From: Boswellia sacra
Taxonomy: Eukaryota; Streptophyta; Magnoliopsida; Sapindales; Burseraceae
Direction: 5' to 3'
Assembly (NCBI GenBank): GCA_013180625.2
Contig: SNVD02007100.1
Coordinates: 124,001 to 188,000 of the forward strand
DNA length: 64,000 nucleotides
The position numbers were made by a program, and so were the translations under genes. This document shows positions 24,120-37,100 of the stretch, in pieces (position 1 is the stretch's first letter; each line of letters opens with the position of its first letter). The notes under the pieces are model-generated. The model was not told the origin of the DNA. It did not search any database and saw only the letters and a list, made by a program, of their open reading frames with translations.

Positions 24120-25620
24120 TTGATGTTTCAGTTGGTAAAGTTTGTCTGCTTACTGTGTCCTCTCCTTGTCATTTAATTTTGATGCTCTGTATTTTAATTA
24201 ACTTGTTCTGTTGAATCATTTCATTCAAAGAGTAAAATTAATCATTCGAGGCAGGTCATTTGAGTTTGTGTTTTGCCTCTTATCATTGGGATTCGCTTCC
24301 ATGGTTTTGTCAGCACCATGTTACCAGTAAACATTTCATTGGCAAGGTCTGTGTGTGTGATCAAACTAAGATTGTAAAGAGAAATTATTGTGGAAGATAA
24401 AACATCATAGTGCACATATGATTGTCCAAATGCTTGTTGATTACAAAGTAGTTGTATTCTGAAATATACATGTTATGTAGTCTGCTATCGGAACTTAGTG
24501 GAGACGTTAGTGATCACTGGCAAAAATGAACATTAGGTGATAAATTGAATTTTTAAATGTTGTACTTCAAGGGACAAAGGTTTTGTCTAATTAATTAACC
24601 ATTCAAAGAAGCTAAATAGTATTCTCTTGGTTGACGATAACTGATAAATATCCCATGTTCACTTCATCAGCTGAGAAAATATATATAAAAACACACACTC
24701 GTGTCTGAATTTGCTTGATAATCGTGAAGGAATAGAGTGGGATCAGGACGCCCAAATTCATAGTGGACAACTTCAGAATACATTTCTGAATACCTGTGGA
24801 ATAATATCTTTATGTGTAGATTTGATAGCTGGCGGCAGACTCGCATCATTTCCACATTTGAGATATTCATCAGATACCTCGACAGCCCTCAAAACTGATA
24901 ATCCCTCCGTGAATGGAAATAACAGAAGGGTCATATCACGGTAGGCTTAGAAATCGTTGAGCTCATGTGTTTGATTTGAATAGCACCAATCTTCCTACTA
25001 AATTGCATTCCACATTCAACATAAATTTTATTAGGCCTTTGAATGTTGTCAAAAACCTTTGGCAAATTTACCAATTTTCGCCCCAAAATATTTAGGGTTG
25101 TGTGGAAAAATTTGGTTTGACCTGACATCTATTACTTTTGTGACTCTTCAACACATGATAGGTAAACAGGAGAGTTCAGAACTGTAAGCTCATGAGAGTA
25201 TCGAAATTACACATGCTCTCATTTATACATCATTTGCACATTTTTATGTAAACACCATCCCAAAACTCATTCTGTTTCTCACCAAGGAATAACTGACATA
25301 CTTCCATTCTGATTAAGAAAGACAAAAAAAAAAAAGGAACTTCGCATTGTTATGTACCTGTTTCCTCAACTAAAAGTAACAGGGATTTACTTTGCCAAAA
25401 GTACAACCTTAATCTATCTTTTTGCACGTTTAGACAAAAGGAAAAAAAAGGATTGACAAAAAAAGGGAAGAAAGAAAGAGAACTTCAATTTCTTGTTTTC
25501 GCTTCATCAACTAAACAGAAAGGGTGTTAGTTGTCACCATGGACCCAAAATAATCTGGAATCTTAAACCCCTGTTTTGCAATAAAAAAGGTCAGTCTTGT
25601 TGTCCAGTCTGAGAATCAGC
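24120..25620. other. 3' UTR of bL28 gene and convergent intergenic region
   Basis: Holds the bL28 3' UTR (from 24120) and the space toward the convergent eIF2B beta gene. Short open frames at 24667-25128 on both strands have no recognisable domain or codon pattern. No transposon ends were seen. Confidence 0.5.
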
Positions 25621-25633
25621 TTCTGAGCTATAT

Positions 25634-26362
25634 CTGCAAAGAAACAGACCAAGAAAGAAAAAATAAATAAGCTATACTGTAAACAGTAACATGTAATTCG
25701 TAATCACCCCGAGTGCCAACTTTACCCTAGTAAACTGTAAATTGCTAAATTTCAAGACATGAATCAGCATTATCATGTCTACAAAAGTTCTACTAACAAA
25801 TCATACGTTTATGGCTCTCAACTCAATGCCAGCCCATGGTGATAATTGATACATATCACCAACAGTGACCTTCAGAAAGCATGTTTACCACCTGGAATTC
25901 AGCTTTAGATTTAGGTACTGAGTGCATACTTTGAAAATGTCTAGCAAGGGGCATTGAACTAGTGCACAAGATTTGCAATATCAATTTCTATTAATTTCAT
26001 CAGAAAGAGGATCCAACAACTAAATCAATAAGATACCGAGGTAGAAATCCAGAAATGTTTTTCTCTGCTAGATTGAGACTGAAAGCTTATATCTCCAAAA
26101 GAGTTATGAATCCAAAAGGGAGCTTTTATCAGTGAACTTTCCACACCAACTGAGCTTTTCTAGAAAGTATTGCCTCCTAGAGACCAGGCTTGTGTCACAA
26201 TTTGTAAAATCTAACTACCTTAAAACCTATTACTTAAATTGTTGCACTCAACCGTGTTCAAATGCAGAATATGTTGAGCCAGTGGACAACAAAAATGATT
26301 TCAAATTTATATGGTGAAAAAATCAATTCCATAGAAATCTTGGTTCAAGTAAGAAAACTCAC
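25634..26362 (-). other. Possible 3' UTR intron of eIF2B beta gene
   Basis: Just after the eIF2B beta stop codon the minus strand reads a donor GTGAGTTTTC (from 26362). An acceptor tttctttgcag occurs near 25634, followed by moderately GC-richer sequence. This would make a spliced 3' UTR. It is inference from splice-site quality only. Confidence 0.4.
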
Positions 26363-26364
26363 AT

Positions 26365-29300
26365 TTAAGAAGCAGATTTCTGTTGTATAGTCAACTCATC
26401 ACCGAAGTAATAATCAGCAACAAGCCGGTAAATGTATGAGGGGTCATATACTCCTCTGCCAGCAAAATAGGGAAAGATCAGAGCATCGTCAGACAACTGA
26501 AACAATCAAAAGTTCATCATATTTGAAACAGTTGAATGGTACGATCAATTTTTTTCTCGTATATGTGAGACTGGAAGCTGGAATACTATTGAAAAAGTAA
26601 AAATATAATGTATGATCAATGTTTAATATATTGGCCAGGAGACCATGGAAGGCATCTTCTCAGTTTGCTCAAAGCCAGTGTTTATATTCTGTAACAGAAT
26701 GACAGTTTACATACAAATAGAAAGATAGTCTTACACATCAGTAACAAAAAGGGTGACTAGCTCTGGTGGAATATAATCAAAAGCAGGATTGACCACTTTG
26801 AGTAGAGGAAAACCACTGCCAACTCCATAGTCCATACACTCTGAGAATTCCTCGAAATTCAACAGTTCAGAAGGGGATCTCAGTTCATTTAGAACAACCT
26901 CAGGATTGTGTGGGTTTAGAGAGCAGAACTGTAAGCAAGACAGCATGAGCAAAAATTAACATGCATTCTGTTGTACAAGCTAACCATCAAGAAAACAAAA
27001 CATTTTTAATATTAACCAGCAAAGTCATAACCATTCACAAATTTTTAAGGGGAAAAGAAAAAAGTCTTGTTATTTTTTTGTAGCATTCATTGATCATTAT
27101 GTGGATTCCAATTTCCTACCATCCATTAAGAAAAAATATTAAGAGAGAGAAAGCAATGTCACTGAACATTCAAACCAGAAAGTATATGTGATACAGAGGT
27201 GGACCCATGATATCTTTTCAGAACATAGTTTTTAATTGCTTTATGCAAAGGACAGCAAAATTTCCTTTAGTAGGAGGGATTTTTGGGAAATCAAAACAGA
27301 CATGAGTGTTATTTTAATTGGCAATGGCATAATTGTTCTTCAAGCACACGGGTTGAGTAGAGTTGATATTGTGGCCAGTGCGTACATACCTCATGTACAC
27401 CAGCAACCACAATGAATGGAACGGCATGCTTTTTTGCAGCAAGGGCAACCATGTTCAACCCAACAGGTGCTATGATGCCACCATTGGCCATCACAGCATG
27501 AATGCCAACTACAACCTTAAGAAGAAGTTTCAAGTTTAAGCAGGCAGCTAACGTTATCCCTTATATCATGAATTTGAATTCAAGATAAAGGCAATGGAAG
27601 TTAAAAATTACCATGTTCACTCGAGAAATCATGGCAAAAATTGCAGAATCAGTTATCACGGTAGTATTTAAACCTCTATTACTCAGTCTCTTTGCTAGAT
27701 CATGACCCTGATACCTGGTCCATGACAAAGGAGCAAGTAATTATTAAAAGAGAAAAATAAATATAAAGTTATCCAAACTACAGAAAGGGGCTACTTTGTC
27801 TAGTGTCATTACATACTTTGGAGAGCCCTCAGCAATAAAAACATCAATAGATCCTTTTTTTGCATTCGCAGCACATAAGAATTCCATCACAAATTTTGAA
27901 TGACCAAAAGTTAATATCTTCTCACTGAACACAAAATTAACAGGTCAGAACTACTGAAATGATATGTAATTTTAAAGGTTAGTATGTATTTAGTAGATAA
28001 CAGATCAGACATCAAAGGCCAAGTTGAAAACACACTAACAGGTCCATGCTTATATGACATTCCTTGAATTCTCTTGGATTTGCTTTGTATTGAATATCTT
28101 AGTTATTGTTGGAGTGTCCTATAAGCATGCATCTGTTAGTAACTCAACATTGCATGCTGTTAGTAACTCAACATACATGCCAACCAATTGTGAGATGGGT
28201 GCCCAGAACAGTCTCCATAGGTGACTCTAAATTGATTTCACTACTGTCAAGTCGAATTCTCATAATCTTAAAATTGTTACGCAACTTAAGACAGAAGATA
28301 ATACTGAGTGTTAATAGTAAATACTTGTGATTAATAAGCCCCACTGCTTGTTCAGCAATCTGCTCATGGCACGTGTCTATATCTTCAATGAGTTCAGTAA
28401 TTGCCTTTATTACATCAGGCTTTAGTTTTCTGCTCCTTGCACTTTCATTGGCTGTCGCAAAGGATAAGATATCATTCACTAGTGAAGCAAACAAAGCAGA
28501 TTAGCCATCTTTATTAAAGTCAATGGTATAACTCTTTGGCGGAACCCAAATTCCAACATTTATCCATTAAATGTTTAAATATTGTAATCATGACTTTGAA
28601 AATTAAATTATCAACCTATAAGTTTACTCTCAGAATTACAAAAATTGAAAAATAAGAAAGAAGAGGTATCAAGATAAAACCTCTGTGATGGCTTACATTT
28701 GCCTTTTCCTTCTGATCTATCCCTTAAAGATGAAGTCTGGCAGACTGCTTCTAAGATAGACAAGTGACCAAGAAGTGCAAGCAAAGAAGGTGAACGTGAC
28801 AAGCATTTAGATGGGGCAACGGCATCAGACAGGTTTTGATCATTTTCTCCATCAATGATATCCTGGGCATGAGCTTCAGCTGATAATTTCAAATCTCCGA
28901 CAGCATTTGTCGCCAGTAAACCATTCTCTTCCCTTATAATATGTAACACACGCCTTAGGATGTTCCCAACTGCAAGTTCTGCGATCCCATTCAAATATAT
29001 GTTACTAAGCGTTAATGAGCAAGTGCATCAGACCCGCATCTCATCAAATGTGGCTCTTTATCAATATAATCTAAAATATCTACAGAGAAAACACGATGCA
29101 TTATCAAATATGGCATTTTCAATCTAATAGAAAATAAGGAAAGGAAAAAAGGGCATCCATGGGATTCAAAAGCCGAAAATGTTTTTAGAGATCAAGATGC
29201 TATTTAAAGTTCTTGAAAATGGTTAAGAGTCAAATATTAATATTGGGTATTAATCTGATCGCTTTCTTATCATGGAATCAGATTCACAAGATTTAAAGTA

Positions 29301-29911
29301 AAAATCCCTTCCGTTGTCAATCCATGATATTTTAGACCTTACATTAGAAATCAGATCCATATTTTAAGTGAGACTGATAGCTTAAAAATTTTAACAGTAC
29401 TAATGATAAATTTTTAATATTTTAGATATTAAACTAGTTTTCAAGATTGTATTCAATTTCTAATCAAAAGAGTTGCAAATCATTCCTAATCAAATGCTTC
29501 AATTTTCTAAATTCAAATAACCAGCATTGCCTAACAATGACTTAGTAGATCATAATCAAATTATACATAAAGAAAAGGTTCCTTCCTTGACAAGTTTCTA
29601 CATTTCGAAGTTACATATGAAGCAAACTTAACCTGGAAAAGGGTTAGCAGCAATCAGCTGCTCGCCAGCGCTACGTACTGCTTCAATAAGCGCCACGGCA
29701 GCGTTCATCGGTGGCTCCCTTTGCTGTGATATCACTGCTCGTAGCAACTCTGCCGTCAACCTGGCGGTTGCTTCTGAGCCCTCAATTTTCCTGCCACCAT
29801 AAATTAATTAAACAAACAAAAAAATTAAAAATTAAAATCAATTAAGTACAAAACTCACCGTTTTCTGAGCTTGGAGACGGTGTCACGCACGAGAACCTGA
29901 ACGTCTGGCAT
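26365..29911 (-). CDS. Translation initiation factor eIF2B, beta subunit
   Basis: Coding exons on the minus strand in order: 29911-29859, 29790-29633, 28978-28697, 28478-28325, 27924-27817, 27714-27612, 27515-27390, 26928-26735, 26455-26365. Phases agree throughout and give 422 aa. The N-terminal helical part (1-165) begins MPDVQ and contains [18 protein letters not shown]. The C-terminal Rossmann-like domain (about 215-422) has [43 protein letters not shown] and [13 protein letters not shown], all conserved in the beta subunit. eIF2B is the guanine-nucleotide exchange factor for eIF2 in the cytosol; alpha, beta and delta form its regulatory subcomplex. Length is close to the plant norm of just over 400 aa. 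The last acceptor (before AGGAG at 26455) is chosen because the upstream AG near 26500 would bring a stop. Confidence 0.93.
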
Positions 29912-31549
29912 CTTTGAAGGCAAAGTTTGAAATTTACTTTTTTATTATTTTATAAAAAGAATGATGTGATTTTGTAGTAAACGACTCTGTAATGTTACCT
30001 AGCTGAAATAAGGTTTATTAAAATATGAAAATACCTTCTTTCTTTCCTTTTTCTTTATTTTCCTTTGTTCAGGGCACCTTAATTAAAAATAAAAATTAAA
30101 TCTCAAAATCATTTAATTATGAAATTTTATTTTTTCAGTATATTGGTCACTTGTGTATAAGTAATATCAAGTTTATTTTTACTTATTTGGTTATTTGGTA
30201 ATATTCAATAAGCATGCGTAATACTGTTAAGGACACCTCATTTAACAACTCAACGACCTAAAGTATAAAAAACAGTTTACAATTTTAATTAATATATTAA
30301 AAAAATTAGGGTTTAATTAACTAAAAAGATGTTTAATTAAACATTTACAATTCAACAGCGTAGTTAATATGTTGGAAAACGTATAAAATAAAAAAATGTT
30401 TAATTAAATCTCAAAATACTTCTTTCAACTTGGTTATATTTTTTCCATCTCGCTAGCTCCATTGCTCAACGTTCAGAAAACTGGTGTTTGACTTTGGATT
30501 TTAAAAAAACTAAAGAAAAAGTAATAATGATGATCCCTTATCCTTATTTGAATTGAAATGAGATCACTTGCTGACCTAAATTTACCTCTCAACTTATGAG
30601 TATCTATCCACACGTGATTCTTTATTTAGTGTACAATTGAGATGTGTATTTATTATTTTTCTTCCTTTATATAAACATTTTTCTGAGTTTGGTTACATAC
30701 ATCTCATATATTGATGCATCCATAATTTGAGGATAAAATAAGATTATAGTTAATGGGAGGTTTTATTTGAAATTAAAGTAGTTTACAATATAAAAAAATA
30801 AAATAGGGTAACCAATATCACTGGTTTTGGAAAAAAAAATATTTTTTATTTTATTTATGTGCAAATTATAATTAAAAGTTAAATCAAGATATACAAATTG
30901 AACCCCTAAACCGATCGTGATAGTTGCTTTTACTTCTTTGAATTGAATCTTAGGGGTTCATCTTTCCCTCGCTTTGTGTGCTTCTTCCCTTCAATCTCTC
31001 CATCAAGCAAACAGGGCACTCCCAAATCCCAAATCAAATAAACAAACATAAAGAAAAAAAAAAATTTGCTGCAAAAAGAAAACAAAAAAATTTCTACCAC
31101 CATGTCCAACCCAGTCTCCGTTCTACCACCACGTCCAATTACACTTAACCTGTCACCATCGTCGCCGACTAGCCTTGGTTTTGTCGTTGCCACTGCCATC
31201 ACTGGCTAGCCCCTACAATGTCATAATTTATTGACTCACAATTTATATCTTTAAACTACCTAACTCTTAAATACTTTATAATTAAAATTATTTTTCAACT
31301 CAATAAAATTAAATTTATCATAATCATAATTTAATTACATTTTTTAATAATTAAAATACTTTAACACTTCACAAAAATTACTTATCTTTCATTGTTAATT
31401 ATGGTTTACATTAGCTCATAAAACAATTATATTCACTAATCAGTTGTACTGGCGCCAGTAGCCCACAACTTCAAATTAAATACTCATAAGAACAAAAGTG
31501 TTTTTAAAAAATATACTTTTAATAATTTAAAATAATAATGGAAATTTAT
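29912..31549. other. Intergenic region and eIF2B beta promoter
   Basis: The eIF2B beta promoter and leader lie in the first few hundred bases above 29911. The rest is AT-rich. A 90-codon open frame at 30930-31202 (minus) has an N-terminal stretch of simple composition and no recognised domain. Confidence 0.45.
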
Positions 31550-33500
31550 TATCATCAAAGTAGCAGTTGTACACCTGATAGTAACAAAATCAATTTTTAA
31601 CTTGCAACCAAGCGAGACTTGTAACTAGGAACAATGAAGTTATAGCACATAATGTTATCTTATAAAATGCTACATAAAAATTACAACAAGGTTAACTAAA
31701 ATTGTAACAAAAAAGGTTCAAGTTGTGGCCTAACAACTAAAAGCAACAAAATCTAACCTTCAACTAGCAATCAATTAATAGACTTGTAACAATGAATGAT
31801 AAACTTGTAAAACATAATGTTAACTTGAAAAATACAACATAAAAATTGCAACAATGTTAACCAAAATTGTAATTAGGAATGTTTTAGTTGCAATCGAACA
31901 CCTAAAGGTGGCAAAATCATACATTTTACTTGTAATCAAATGTGGACTTGTAACAAGGAACAATAAACTGGTAAAACATAATATTAACTTGTAAAATACA
32001 ACGTGAAAATTACAACAAGATTAACCAAAATTATAATTAGGAACGTCTTAGTTGCAGTCTAATACCTAAAAATAGAAAAATCAAACCTTAAACTTACAAT
32101 CAAACGTGGACTTGTAAGAAGGAACGATGAATTTGTAAAACATAACATTAACTTGTAAAAAACAACATGAAAATTGCAACAAGTTCGACCAAAGTTTTAA
32201 TTAGGAACGTCTTAGTTGCAGCCTGACACCTAATAAAGCAACAAAATCAAACCATAAACTTTGCAATCAAATGTGACTTGTAACAAGGAATGATAAACTT
32301 GTAAAACACAATGTTAACTTGTAAAAAACAACATGAAACTGCAACAAGGTTAACCAAAATCATAATTAAGAACGTCTTAGTTGCAACCTGACGCCTAATA
32401 TAGTAACAAAATCAAACTATTAACTTGCAATCAAACGTGGACTTGTAATAGAGAACGACAAAATTGTAAAACACAATGTTAACTTGTAAAATACAGCATG
32501 AAAATTATAACAAGGCTAACAAAAGTTGTTATTAGGAACGTCTTAATTGCAGACTAACAACTAAAAATAGCAAAATTAAACTTTTAACTTGCAATTAAAC
32601 GTGGACTTGCAACAAGGAATAATAAACTTGTTAAAAATTTTAACTTGTAAAATATAACATAAAAATTACAGTAAGGTTAACCAAAGTTGTAATTAGGAAT
32701 GTCCTAGTTGCAGTTTGACACTTAAAAGTAGTAAGATTAAACCTTTAACTTGCAGTCAAACGTCGACTTCTAACAAAGAATGATAAACTTGTAAAACATA
32801 GCATTAACTCATAAAATATAACGTGAAAATCGTAACAAGGTTAACCAAAGTTGTAATGAAGAACATATTAGTTGCAGCCTGACACCTAAAGTAGCAAAGT
32901 TAAACATTTAACTTGCAATCAAACATGAACTTGTAACAAAGAATGATGAACTTATAAAACATGATATTAACTTGTAAAATACAACATGTAAATTGCAACT
33001 AGGTTAACTAAAGTTGTAACAAAAAACATTCAAGTCGCAGCCTAACACCTAAAAGCAGCCAAATAAAACCTTTAACTTGCAACCAAATGTGGACTTGTAA
33101 CAAGTAACGATGAACTCGTTAAATATAACGTTAACTTGTAAAATACAATAAGAAAATTTCAACAAGGTTAACAAAAGTTGTAATTATGAACATTGAAGTT
33201 GTAGCATGACACCTACAAGTAGTAAGATCATACCTTTAATTTGCAATCAAAAGTAGACTTATAACAAGGAACGATAAACTTGTAAAATATAACGTTAACT
33301 CGTAAAATATAATGCAAAAATTACAAAAAGAGAAACTAAAGTTGTAGCAAGAAACATCGAAGTCACAACATAATTGCTAAAAGTAGCAAAATCAAATGTT
33401 TAACTTGCAACTAAATATGGACTTGTTATAAGAAACAATCAACTTACAAAATATAATGTTGGTTTGTAACAAATAACATGAAATTTGCAGCAAATAAAAA
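31550..33500. repeat. Tandem array, about 12 units of ~165 bp
   Basis: The word cluster aacttgcaatcaaacgtgg followed by acttgtaacaagga recurs near 31597, 31757, 31926, 32094, 32268, 32424, 32586, 32752, 32913, 33075, 33237 and 33401, giving spacings of about 157-174 bp. Each unit also carries aacttgtaaaa(t/c)a(c/t)aacatgaaaattgcaac and gttaaccaaagttgtaatta. Copies diverge by substitutions and small indels, so the array is old. No open frame runs through it. The unit length is in the range of plant satellite DNA. Confidence 0.9.
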
Positions 33501-34168
33501 AAAAGTAGAGTAGACAACGTAAATCTGCTGCATGATACATTAATTTTGCAAATTAATTAATTCTCTGTATTTTTTTTTCAACTCATAGAATTAGAGCTAA
33601 ATCATCAAATAAAAATAACTTTTAAAAATTTAACAATTTTTCAATATTATAATTAATTAAAGTAAAAATTTTGTGAAGTTATCTTCTATTTTTTATAATA
33701 TATTTATATGCTAAGCAAGTTTATTTGTTTAATATTTAATGCATTATAATAAACTTTTATTGAAGTATTTACAAATTGAGAATACATATGTACTATACTT
33801 TTTTTAAAAAAAAATCATATAAGTTTATGAAACTTGCTATCATAGGTTAACATTTTAATATTTTATTTATTTATTTACGTTATAGTCATTCAATGTGATA
33901 TATTTATAATTATTTCTTTTTAAAATAGGAAGAATCGAGATATGGTAACCAAACCCTCTTCTATAACCTTCCATCACTCCTTTGTAAAAGAGATGATCCT
34001 TATCTTGCCTATCCGAATTTCGGATTTGTTTTAGTTAAATTGAATACTCAACTCTTTTTATTTTTCTAATAATCAAACTATATTACAAGTACTATGAAAT
34101 TTGACATATGCCGAAATAATAATAATAATAATAATAATAATAATTTACATTCAAAATGTTGAAGTTGG
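33501..34168. other. AT-rich intergenic with (AAT)n microsatellite
   Basis: No gene seen. An AAT/ATA trinucleotide run lies at about 34115-34143, just beyond the stop codon of the following minus-strand gene, probably in its 3' UTR. Confidence 0.7.
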
Positions 34169-37100
34169 TCATCTAAATGGTTCAACTGGTGCAGTTTCTT
34201 CAAGAAGAGCAGCAGCCTCAAAGCATTCCACAGCTTCTAGTGTTGATGCACTGGCATCAGCCTTATAGAGCAGTCCAAGATTGTACCATGCAGCTGGGTT
34301 TGTCCGGTCGTATTGGAGTGCATCTGTGAGGAAGCTTCTGACAGTCACCACTGATTCACTGCCCATCCTTCGAAGAATGCAGGCAATGGATACTAAGCTC
34401 GGGACATGGGTGGGTTCAGCATCTATTGCTTTTCTGAAAGATGCCAGAGCTTCTTGGTGATGACCCTTTGCTTCGTAGAGTAAACCTAACACAATCACCA
34501 GAATTCAATCTTCGGGGTTTACCCGGGAAAACATCGACGATAAAACAATTTAAGCTCAAGTATTCAGAGATTTTAACAAAATACAGTTCAAGCAAACACA
34601 TTACGTATCTAAAGGAGTAACCAAACACTTTCCAGAAGTCAGAAAAGGCCCATTTTGAGACTGAAATATGTTGAAGCTAAATGGGAAGGATGCACCTAAA
34701 ATATCTTCATGAGAAATGAAGGTGGCAGATGCTATCAAGAGTGATTATATCAAGGAAGCATAAAATTTTAAATGACTGAGAACTTAGGTTCAACATATAT
34801 TGAGTTACAAGAAACTGCTAAAAAACCTGTGGATGCAAAAACCAAAAAGTGCAAATGAAACATCTTTATTATACCTGTGGAGTGCCATCCAGAAGCAGAA
34901 TAAGGACTGATAGCCTTTGACTTTGAAAGACAGACCTCCGCATCCCGCCATTGAGACAAGCTTGTGTATACATTAGCTAGATCATGCCATGTTTCCATTT
35001 CCAAACTTTTATCGTGGTTTTCCCTTTTCTGCAGGAGGAAAAAGAAATGAATAAGGTAATTAATCTAACAATTCTGAAAACATTATTTCAACAATGAAAA
35101 TTGCATATGGAGTTCAAGCGAAGCTCTAACAATAATGTTTCTCTTCACACTTTGATAAGAAACTTATTAGATTATCCAAACATGTTTTGCATATGGAAAG
35201 ACAAACAACACAGGAAATAAACTTGTGTGCTTCTCTCAATTACCTGAATAAGTACTGTTTCACTAGAATAATATTTTAGTATGGATTAATTTACTCCACA
35301 ACGGAATGCAAGTGAATGAATAAGGATTCATAACTCACGATATGGTAGGTTCCCCTAGATAATTATTATATATACAAAACAAAACATTTGTATTAATAGA
35401 TTGAAAAGATTCTACTCAATGATAGGACTGTTTTAAATTGAAATCAAATATTTAGTATGATGGCACAAATATTTTCAGTGGCCATTTCTTTAGCTATTCG
35501 GACATCTTCTTAAATAGTTCTAATCTGGAGACAAAGCTGGCGGCCACAACTTTGTTTTGGCATAAAAATTACAGGGAACAAAAATAAGTGAGCATTTTCA
35601 TTTCATTATCTTTCGAGTAATTGAGAGGTGATGCGAGTTTAGATGGTTCCAAAAAAGTATTCTAGGACTAATTGTTGCACCTTATATAACTCATTAGGTT
35701 TGGCTTCTTTTAATAAATTACAAGAGGAAAAATCTCACTTCATATAAATTGTCTGCTACATTCAGTTTCAAACATAGTAACAGACATCCTGTCCAATAAT
35801 TTATGCGTCATCACGAAGATCAAGAGAACAGACCATATATGCATACCAGATTGATAATCTAGTACTACAAATCTATAACCATACCTTTAGAAGCTTCTTC
35901 CCAGCACTAAAGCTTTTTGTCCGAAGTTGGAGAACAGCAAGAAGATGTGTATAAGTTTCTACGGCATTCTTTAATCGGCTCTGTGCAATCTGGAGTTTAG
36001 CTTTGGTTCTCAGTAATTCTCCTTGGTCCCACTTCCCAGTCTGATCTAAAGCAGCATTAATTACAGTCTCTGCATCAACAAACCTTTTTTGAGCTGATAA
36101 TATTCGGGCCAAAAGGATATAACCTTTAACATTAGACCCAGCCTCGAGTTTCAAAAGATGCTGTGCATAATAAAGTGCAACGTTTAATTTCCTCTGCTCG
36201 GAATTTTCAAGACAAAGATGGAATATAACATATGGATCTCTTTCTTTCATCAATCTCTCAGCAGTTTCCAGTGCCTCAAGTGCCTCAGATTGCTTCAAAC
36301 TCCTCTCAGAGTCAGAAAAAACTGATCTGGATTTAGCTGACAGCAGAACACCCAGTAAGCAGTTAGCAATGCTAGCCATTTGGCCACATCTCCTATGCAA
36401 TTTGGAAACCGCTAGGTCAGCATAAGTTATTCCTTCTTCAATGCATATCCTATTCTCCGCACAAATCTTGGAAGCTAGCAATAATTCCAGTATGCAGTCT
36501 GAATTTTCTCTGTCATTCAACAAGTTTCTCAAAAGATTCAAAGCAACCGTTTGTTCACCTTCTCCAGAGTAACAAAGAGCTAGAGTACAATATAGTTCTT
36601 TTCTTCCCTTGACCCCTGGAGGCAACTCTTCAACATGATGGGCCAGAGCCCATAGTTGCCCTGAAACAGACAGGGCAAATGAAAGGTGATCTATGATTGA
36701 CGGGTCCCAACCAATCCTTCTGAGAACAAATTTTCTCAGTAAAAGTAGTAGCAAGAGAATAGCCTCTTCTATGTTGTTTCTTGGCACATAAGAACCTTCC
36801 ATCTGTGAACGTAGATTTGGAGGCGTTGCATCAGTACCACTGTATAAAAGAAAAACAGCGAACTCTTTTTCTATCTTGGCTGTGGTTTCTGTGTCAAGAT
36901 TCCAACAATAGAGGAGGGCCCGCCGGTATGACAAAATAGCTTCTTGGGGAACCCCAGCAAGTTTCCACAGTTCAGGAAGCAATTCAACGGCTTTGTTTAG
37001 AGTTTCTTGCAATTTACAATCTACAGAGAAGTTTCCTGGTAGGCCTTCTGGTAATGCATTTTCAACAGTGTCCAAAATAATTTTGCATGATCGAGCAGCC

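Noticed and set aside
24667..25128. Small open frames on both strands between bL28 and eIF2B beta
   Set aside because: No domain, no splice support and overlapping on both strands; probably chance.
30930..31202. 90-codon minus-strand open frame
   Set aside because: Simple composition and no recognisable domain; no promoter or splice evidence.
31550..33500. CRISPR-like array
   Set aside because: Units of about 165 bp with no alternation of short repeats and unique spacers; a eukaryotic tandem repeat.
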